Shown here in pieces: positions 59,233 to 64,000 of a stretch of DNA of 64,000 bases (the first letter of the stretch is position 1; each line of letters opens with the position of its first letter). Both the position numbers and the translations under genes were made by a program. A model generated the notes under the pieces. The model was not told the origin of the DNA, did not search any database, and saw only the letters and a list, made by a program, of their open reading frames with translations. The DNA is from Candidatus Trichofilum aggregatum (GTDB lineage Bacteria; Chloroflexota; Anaerolineae; Promineifilales; Promineifilaceae): positions 124,001-188,000 of the forward strand of contig JADJUV010000172.1 of assembly GCA_016716885.1 (NCBI GenBank). The letters are read 5' to 3'.

Positions 59233-60552
59233 CTACCAACAAATGCCCTGATAACTGCCATTTAATGCTTCGGTATCTTCAGAAATACGCACCAGGTCAA
59301 TCACTGTCTGATGATGACCCACGTGGTTGAGGGCGGTGCGGAACTCTGGGTTATTATTGCCGATAACGATGACATCATTTTCAGCAATCACTGTGTCTAG
59401 CGATTCGGCCATCAGGCAGGCAATATGGGGGATTTGTTCTTCGATATAGGCCCGATTAGCGCCTTGCAGATTAGCTAACGATACATATTTGTCATAAACC
59501 GCTACCTCGTATCCCTTGCCGATGAGCCGTTCAATCAATTCAACCATTGGGCTTTCCCGCAAATCATCGGTGCCCGCCTTAAAACTAAAACCCAACGCGC
59601 CGACCTGTTTACAGCCAGTCCGCCGAATCAATTGAAAGGCCAGATCAATCTGATGTTCATTGCTGGGCAAAATCGCTTCCAGAACAGGGGCACGCACATC
59701 CAGACGTCGGCAGTGGTAAAGAATGGCCCGCAAATCCTTGGGTAAACAGGAGCCGCCAAAAGCAAAACCGGGCTTGAGGTAGGCGCGTGAGACATTGAGC
59801 TTGGTATCCTGACAAAACAAATCCATCATCTCGTGGCTATCAATCCCTAATTGTTTACAGATGTTGCCCATTTCGTTGGCAAAGGTGATTTTAAGGGCGT
59901 GATAAGCGTTGCTGGCGTATTTGATCATCTCGGCCACTTTGATGGGTACGACTACGGTGTCGGCATCAACGGTGGCGTATAGTTCAGAAAGCAGGGCAGT
60001 GGCTCTGTCGTCGTGACTGCCGATGACGGTGTATGGGGGGTTGGCGAAATCTTTGATGGAGCTACCTTCCCGCAAAAACTCAGGGTTGTAGCAGACGCCA
60101 AAATCATGCCCGACCTGTTTGCCTGAGGCATCTTCTAGCGCAGGGATTACCAGCTCCTCGCAACTTCCCGGAAGCATGGTGCTACGCACAACCACCAGAT
60201 GATACGGTTCCTTTTCCGCCAGACAGAGACCAATTTCGGTGCTTACCCGAATGATGTAATCTGTGTTGAGGCTGCCGTTGCGCCGACTGGGTGTGCCAAC
60301 ACAGATAATCGAAACATCGCTTTCCTGAATGGCCTGGCGGACGTCATTGGTGGCCCGGATACAGCCCTGTTGCACCCCTTTGGTCAGCAGTTCTGTCAGC
60401 CCATCCTCAATGATGGGGCTATGGCCCTGGTTGATCATGGCGACCTTGGTGGGATTGATATCTACCCCAATAACCTCGTGGCCGCTATCGGCAAAACAGG
60501 CCAAAGAGACACACCCAACATACCCTAATCCAAATACGCTGATTTTTGCCAT
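59233..60552 (-). CDS. Nucleotide-sugar dehydrogenase, GDP-mannose 6-dehydrogenase type
   Basis: 439-aa UDP-glucose/GDP-mannose dehydrogenase family enzyme: oxidises an NDP-hexose to NDP-uronic acid with two NAD+. Rossmann 'FGLGYVGCVSLACF' at 7-20 with 'GVDINPTKVAMI'; 'CVGTPSRRNGSLNTDYI'; 'CYNPEFLREGSSIKDF'; Lys211 in 'EMIKYASNAYHALKI'; catalytic Cys269 in 'PGFAFGGSCLPKDLRAI'. 'AFGGSCLPKD' is closer to AlgD-type GDP-mannose dehydrogenase than to the 'GYGGSCFPKD' of UDP-glucose enzymes, so the product is probably GDP-mannuronate, implying a uronic-acid-containing polymer. GGAAGGA precedes ATG 60552. Confidence 0.9.
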   Translation of the reverse strand: MAKISVFGLGYVGCVSLACFADSGHEVIGVDINPTKVAMINQGHSPIIEDGLTELLTKGVQQGCIRATNDVRQAIQESDVSIICVGTPSRRNGSLNTDYIIRVSTEIGLCLAEKEPYHLVVVRSTMLPGSCEELVIPALEDASGKQVGHDFGVCYNPEFLREGSSIKDFANPPYTVIGSHDDRATALLSELYATVDADTVVVPIKVAEMIKYASNAYHALKITFANEMGNICKQLGIDSHEMMDLFCQDTKLNVSRAYLKPGFAFGGSCLPKDLRAILYHCRRLDVRAPVLEAILPSNEHQIDLAFQLIRRTGCKQVGALGFSFKAGTDDLRESPMVELIERLIGKGYEVAVYDKYVSLANLQGANRAYIEEQIPHIACLMAESLDTVIAENDVIVIGNNNPEFRTALNHVGHHQTVIDLVRISEDTEALNGSYQGICW

Positions 60553-61090
60553 GATTCCTTCCTTTTTTGGGGGGTTGGTAAAAATAGGACTTCCTAATTT
60601 GACTTCTCAATTTAGACCTGACAGGTTTCCGAAAACCTATCAGGTCTGGACTGGCACAAAGTTTTCAAGAGAAATATTTTGAGCCTGGGAGATGATCTAT
60701 TTGCCCGGCTCAAAAGGAAATTTGAGCCTGGGGAATTCTTGCTCTCTGGTAGGGGATACGTTAAAACGCCAGGCCTATAGCGTTGATCGAGTCGGTCTTT
60801 TGACTGTGTTCGTCTAGCAGCCTGTCGGAGAAAGAAATTCGTACACGGATTTTCACGGATGACACGGATTTGGGGACAGGGCGAAGCGAAAAATCCGTGT
60901 ACCTAAAAAGGAAAGTATCTATTCAGGTATCAGAACTTATTCCCATGCTCTGCGTGGGGATGCTCTCTGGGACGCTCTGCGTCCCACGCGACGCAGAGCG
61001 TCGCCGGGAGCATTCCACGCGGAGCGTGGAACGAGCACCTGTATAGGCACAAAGGAAACAGATGATGATGAGGTTATTGGGAGAGGGGTG
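60553..61090. repeat. 538-bp gene-free gap with three dispersed repeat types
   Basis: Bases 60614-60647: hairpin AGACCTGACAGGTTT / AAAACCTATCAGGTCT. Bases about 60840-60905: 'ACACGGATTTTCACGGATGA' type repeat, with a complementary 'AATCCGTGTAC' end. Bases 60942-61038: nested palindromes built from CTCTGCGTGGGGATGC, GGGACGCTCTGCGTCCC, GCGACGCAGAGCGTCGC and GCATTCCACGCGGAGCGTGG. These resemble REP-like families found in unrelated bacteria. No gene is seen. Confidence 0.75.
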
Positions 61091-62185
61091 TCAGGCGGGT
61101 GGGCTGGTTAGTTGGTGCACCAGTTGGACGAGATAGTTGGCTTTTTCTTCCCACTCACGCTGTTTGGTGGCCCGGAGGGCGGTGATGCCCTGGAGATAGG
61201 TTGGATAGTGGTGCTGGAGTTCCTGCGCGGCCGCGATAATACTCTCACTCTGGTTATCCACATGGAGCGTGCCCTGGCTAAAATAATCCCGCAGTAGCGG
61301 CCAGTCTGAGGTAATAATCGGCCGTCCCAGTGACAGCGCCTCACAGGCCCCGCGCTGCATGGTGTGATCCCGTGTGGTCAGGCAGATGACCCCATCACTG
61401 GCCTTGAGTAGCCCATAATAGTCCGGGTCGGGCAGGTAGTCGGTGAAATGGACATTGGCGGGTGGGTTAACCAACAGGTGAGGATCGGCGCGGCGTTTGT
61501 TGCCGGTGATGTAGAAATGCACATCGTTTAGGCTGCGGGCAGCCTGTAACACAGCCGCCAACGGCTCATCGTAGGCGAAGGTGTTGACAACCACCAGGTT
61601 GAAGGGGGTGCTTAGGGGCGCGGCCGCGACGCCGGGGAACTGGCTCGGAATATCACGAATGACGATGGCCCTGCCCCCCCAGCGGGTAAGCTGTTCCTGA
61701 AAATGGGTGTTGGTCACAATGGACGCGGCCGCTTTGCGGGCCAGAAAACGGTAAAGGAATTGCGGCCGCGTCCAGTAAGCCGATTGCAGCGCATCACTGT
61801 GTATGTCCACGAAGTAATGCCCCTTGGTCAGCCAACAGTAAAGGTAGACAAACAGCACCGCAAAGCTGGGCGGGCTTTGGATGAAGACAATCTTGGGGCG
61901 TTGGCGAAACAGCAAATAGAGCGTTTTCACCGCCTGATAACTGTACTTCAGAGGCGCCGCCAGCCAGCCACGCCGCCGGGTTGAATGGACAAAATGAAGG
62001 TCGGTGATACCCAGTTCACGAGCAAACACTTTACTGCGTGGCCCGTGGCTGGGTGGCCCCCACACTAAAAACAGAGCACGATGGTGCAAAATCCCAAAAG
62101 GATGTGCCTTGGCCCCCCTTTCTTTTTCATCTTCCGAATCAGCGGTTGTTTCAAACAAGGAATTCAGCGAGTAGTTTTTGGACAT
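61091..62185 (-). CDS. Glycosyltransferase family 4-like
   Basis: 364-aa GT-B glycosyltransferase. N-terminal: 'FLVWGPPSHGPRSKVFAREL', 'PKIVFIQSPPSFAVLFVYLY', 'GHYFVDIHSDALQSAYW'. C-terminal: 'FNLVVVNTFAYDEPLAAVLQ', 'VHFYITGNKRRADPHLL', 'VICLTTRDHTMQRGACEALS' followed by 'LGRPIITSDWPLLRDYF'. The acid of the donor site is present in 'GACEAL'; the first Glu of E-x7-E is replaced by Asp/His-type residues, so it is a divergent GT4. Its start overlaps the end of the upstream transferase by 35 bp, indicating translational coupling. Octamers at 61227, 61620, 61735, 61762. Confidence 0.83.
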   Translation of the reverse strand: MSKNYSLNSLFETTADSEDEKERGAKAHPFGILHHRALFLVWGPPSHGPRSKVFARELGITDLHFVHSTRRRGWLAAPLKYSYQAVKTLYLLFRQRPKIVFIQSPPSFAVLFVYLYCWLTKGHYFVDIHSDALQSAYWTRPQFLYRFLARKAAASIVTNTHFQEQLTRWGGRAIVIRDIPSQFPGVAAAPLSTPFNLVVVNTFAYDEPLAAVLQAARSLNDVHFYITGNKRRADPHLLVNPPANVHFTDYLPDPDYYGLLKASDGVICLTTRDHTMQRGACEALSLGRPIITSDWPLLRDYFSQGTLHVDNQSESIIAAAQELQHHYPTYLQGITALRATKQREWEEKANYLVQLVHQLTSPPA

Positions 62186-63353
62186 TGTGGGTTAGATCAA
62201 ACTTCTCCAGCACCGTTTGTCGCGCTTCCCGCCCCAACTGTTGCCGCCAGGCTGGTTGTTGCAGCAGTTTCGCCAGCGCCTCAGCCAGCGCCTCGGTGTT
62301 GGCTGGGGGAACCAGTAGCCCGTTGACGCCATCGGTGATGACCTCGGGAATACCGGAATGCTGCGTGGAGACAACCGGTAGTTCCGCGGCCATCGCTTCC
62401 AGGATGACATTGGGGATGCCGTCCCGGTCGCCATCCGCGGCCACCACCGCCGGTAACGTGAAAATATCGGCCGTCTGATAGGCTTCAATCACCTGTTGGT
62501 GGGGCAGAGCGCCACACAACTGCACCGTATTCTCCAGGTGCAACTGTTGAATCTGCGCCGCCAATGCCTCACGCAAAGGGCCATCACCAATGATGTGGCA
62601 AACAAATTGGAAGCCCGCGTCTTCGAGCCAGCGGCAGGCCTGCACCAGATAGGTTAGCCCTTTTTTCTCTTTGAGCTGACCCACCACCAGAATCGTGGGC
62701 CGCTCTGACAACCTGGGGCGATGGTGCTGATAAGCGGTGGCGTCTAGACCATGGAAGATACAGCGGATTTTGGCCTGGTGACGCCCCTCATCCAACAGCA
62801 CGAGGTGCTGGTGATTGTAGCCGGTGCAGGTGGCGACGAACTTGGCCGCGCCCAGCTTTTTAGACAATAGGATGGGGTCTACATAGATGTCGTTGGCGTG
62901 GGCGGTAACGCTATAGGGTACGTTGAGGAGTGCCCCCACCACCAGAGCGACGGTTGAGGCTCGATCAACGAAGTGGGCGTGGATGTGATCGCAGGGTTCA
63001 TGACGGAGCAGTTCGGCCACGTAAACGCCCATGCCAAAGTGCAAGCCTGTTTTTAGGCGGGCTTTTAGGGTAGGGTGGGGGCCAAGTAGTAAACCGGATA
63101 AGAGGCTGAAGTAGGTTCGCGGCCGCGTCCAGACAAAACGCAGATGCGCCTTAACCAACGTGGGCCATTTCGCTGGTAACACATAGGTCACGCTATCCTG
63201 TAACTCTTTTTGTTCGGCCCCCAATGATGTCCAGGGGCGGCGTAGCGAGACGAGCTTCGGCTCCGCGTTCAGGCGGCGCAGCGTAGCCACCTCCCGGTCA
63301 ATAAACGTCGTGGTCAGGCCGGGGTAGGTACCAATGATATAGATTAAGCGCAA
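62151..63353 (-). CDS. Glycosyltransferase family 4
   Basis: 400-aa GT4 enzyme similar to colanic-acid-type WcaL/AmsK transferases: 'YIIGTYPGLTTTFIDREVAT', 'CDHIHAHFVDRASTVALVVG', 'YSVTAHANDIYVDPILL', 'ILVVGQLKEKKGLTYLVQAC', 'DGDRDGIPNVILEAMAAELP' followed by 'VVSTQHSGIPEVI'. The pair of Glu/Asp in the donor site and the 'SVTAHANDIY' loop are typical. It would transfer a hexose during assembly of the repeat unit. Its 3' end overlaps the next gene. Octamer at 63119 ('TRPRTYFS'). Confidence 0.9.
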   Translation of the reverse strand: MRLIYIIGTYPGLTTTFIDREVATLRRLNAEPKLVSLRRPWTSLGAEQKELQDSVTYVLPAKWPTLVKAHLRFVWTRPRTYFSLLSGLLLGPHPTLKARLKTGLHFGMGVYVAELLRHEPCDHIHAHFVDRASTVALVVGALLNVPYSVTAHANDIYVDPILLSKKLGAAKFVATCTGYNHQHLVLLDEGRHQAKIRCIFHGLDATAYQHHRPRLSERPTILVVGQLKEKKGLTYLVQACRWLEDAGFQFVCHIIGDGPLREALAAQIQQLHLENTVQLCGALPHQQVIEAYQTADIFTLPAVVAADGDRDGIPNVILEAMAAELPVVSTQHSGIPEVITDGVNGLLVPPANTEALAEALAKLLQQPAWRQQLGREARQTVLEKFDLTHNVQKLLAEFLV

Positions 63354-63395
63354 AGCGGAAGCGGGGGGGATGGCATGGTTTTTTATGGAGGGGAG

Positions 63396-63530
63396 TGGGG
63401 GGAACTATGGGAACTCTAGGAACTCTGGGGAACTATGGGAACTCGCCACTCTGCCACTCTGCCACCTGCCACCTGCCACCTGCCACCCTGCCACTCTGCC
63501 ACCTGCCACTTTGCCACCCTGCCACTCAAC
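63396..63530. repeat. Composite tract, inverted copy of 59097-59227
   Basis: GGAACTATGG, GGAACTCTA, GGAACTCTGG units (63396-63440) followed by GCCACTCT/GCCACCT octamers to 63530. It is the reverse complement arrangement of the tract at 59097-59227. Confidence 0.85.
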
Positions 63531-64000
63531 AATCCTTGAATAGCACAGGCATATAACCTTGGGAATCAGTACCAGAGGTGGGGGAAAGCGTGAGGCTCGC
63601 GGCCGCGTTTGTGTCAAACGAGGAAAAGAGACGGAATGGCTGGGGGATCAGGCCTGACGGGACTACCTGATATTCATAGGCGCCCATGTCTGGCTGGGCT
63701 GTGCGGGGTTGGCCCAGAATGTCTTCGCTGGGGGCTTGTGATGACGCGGCCGCGCCAATGGCCGGACTGTTGCCAGCTAACGCCCCATAAAGCATCACCA
63801 GACGCACAAACTCCTGCCGTATCAGCCGTTTACAACTGATAAACCAGGAGCCGTCCCATCGCGGCAACACAATATTCTCCGGGGCTACATTAAGCAGAGG
63901 GTCTGCCACCAGCCGATTAATATCGTCTATAAGTGGACTAACCAGATCGCCTCCTGGAATGGACGCACCCCCATTCCAGTACAGATTATTGTCGAGAATA
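63526..64000 (-). CDS. 3' end of a right-handed beta-helix secreted protein with YMP C-terminus (partial)
   Basis: The reading frame is open to the window edge, so the start is missing. The visible 157 codons read 'ILDNNLYWNGGASIPGGDLV', '...DDINRLVADPLL', 'NSPAIGAAASSQAPSEDILG', 'QPRTAQPDMGAYEY', then a short linker and 'GYMPVLFKDC'. The 'SPAIxA...DxxGxxR...DxGAYEY' pattern is the typical end of parallel beta-helix ('choice-of-anchor Q'-like) proteins. It is the fifth secreted protein here ending in Tyr-[Leu/Met]-Pro. Octamers at 63599 and 63746 encode 'NAAASL' and 'GAAASSQ'. Confidence 0.78.
   Translation of the reverse strand, partial: ILDNNLYWNGGASIPGGDLVSPLIDDINRLVADPLLNVAPENIVLPRWDGSWFISCKRLIRQEFVRLVMLYGALAGNSPAIGAAASSQAPSEDILGQPRTAQPDMGAYEYQVVPSGLIPQPFRLFSSFDTNAAASLTLSPTSGTDSQGYMPVLFKDC

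Larger units (their letters stand above)
597..63753. repeat. Highly iterated palindrome GCGGCCGC (about 100 copies)
   Basis: I located about 101 copies by reading, e.g. 597, 730, 2163, 3556, 8437+8443 (overlapping), 14111, 19985, 23486, 33604, 39189, 43002+43008, 47093, 52507, 58863+58869, 63746. The extended form CGCGGCCGCG is common. Only about three lie clearly outside genes (40849, 51350, and 39446 just after a stop); one is in the polymerase remnant. In coding DNA it is used in all frames: Ala-Ala-Ala, Arg-Pro, and Gly-Arg. By base composition about three copies would be expected. The gap 27789-30682 has none. Confidence 0.92.

Overview
The window is about 64 kb of moderately GC-rich (roughly 57%, estimated by eye) bacterial DNA. 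It most resembles a filamentous or biofilm-forming Chloroflexota (Anaerolineae-like) genome. The grounds are: giant multi-domain secreted proteins with Thr-Pro linkers, a SARP/BTAD-STAND regulator, a caa3-type oxidase with fused subunits I and III, many GT4 glycosyltransferases, and secreted proteins ending in a Tyr-Leu-Pro motif. This placement is inference; there is no rRNA or other marker gene to fix it.

Layout. 0-9.3 kb: an exopolysaccharide locus on the + strand (Wzx-like flippase, four GT4 and one GT2 glycosyltransferases, a thymidylate-kinase-like P-loop protein). 9.4-12.4 kb: a secreted cohesin/dockerin/beta-helix protein. 12.8-31.8 kb (- strand): a small DUF6174-like membrane protein and one enormous gene (about 18.3 kb, about 6,100 codons) for a membrane-anchored surface protein. 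A 66-aa gene lies 11 bp upstream of the giant gene, and a divergent BTAD-NB-ARC-TPR regulator lies beyond it (32-35 kb). 35.7-39.4 kb: a Calx-beta/CBM6 secreted protein. 39.6-40.5 kb: an F420-type LLM oxidoreductase. 41.1-46.6 kb: a cytochrome c oxidase operon (ctaC with fused cytochrome c, ctaD-ctaE fusion, a membrane protein, two c-type haem proteins). 46.8-51 kb: a small Ala-rich protein, a 21-bp dyad array, an MgtC-like protein, a DUF2383/stress protein and a second LLM oxidoreductase. 51.5-56.8 kb: a secreted subtilase, an Smr protein and an FG-GAP protein. 56.8-57.5 kb: a broken DnaE-type PHP fragment and a 45-aa membrane protein. 57.8-64 kb (- strand): a second polysaccharide block (three GT4 enzymes and a GDP-mannose-dehydrogenase-like enzyme) and the 3' end of a beta-helix secreted protein.

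Three features cut across the genes. First, the 8-bp palindrome GCGGCCGC occurs about 100 times (about 3 expected), nearly always inside genes and in all three reading frames; it looks like a counterpart of cyanobacterial HIP1. Second, at least five secreted proteins end in Tyr-[Leu/Met]-Pro followed by a few residues, and the giant protein carries the same motif just before its C-terminal membrane helix, which suggests a shared export or anchoring signal. Third, the intergenic DNA is packed with several families of octamer-repeat tracts, terminal-inverted-repeat elements and perfect 18-bp stem-loops. About ten one-base frameshifts, mostly at homopolymers, interrupt otherwise intact genes and look like assembly indels more than gene decay.
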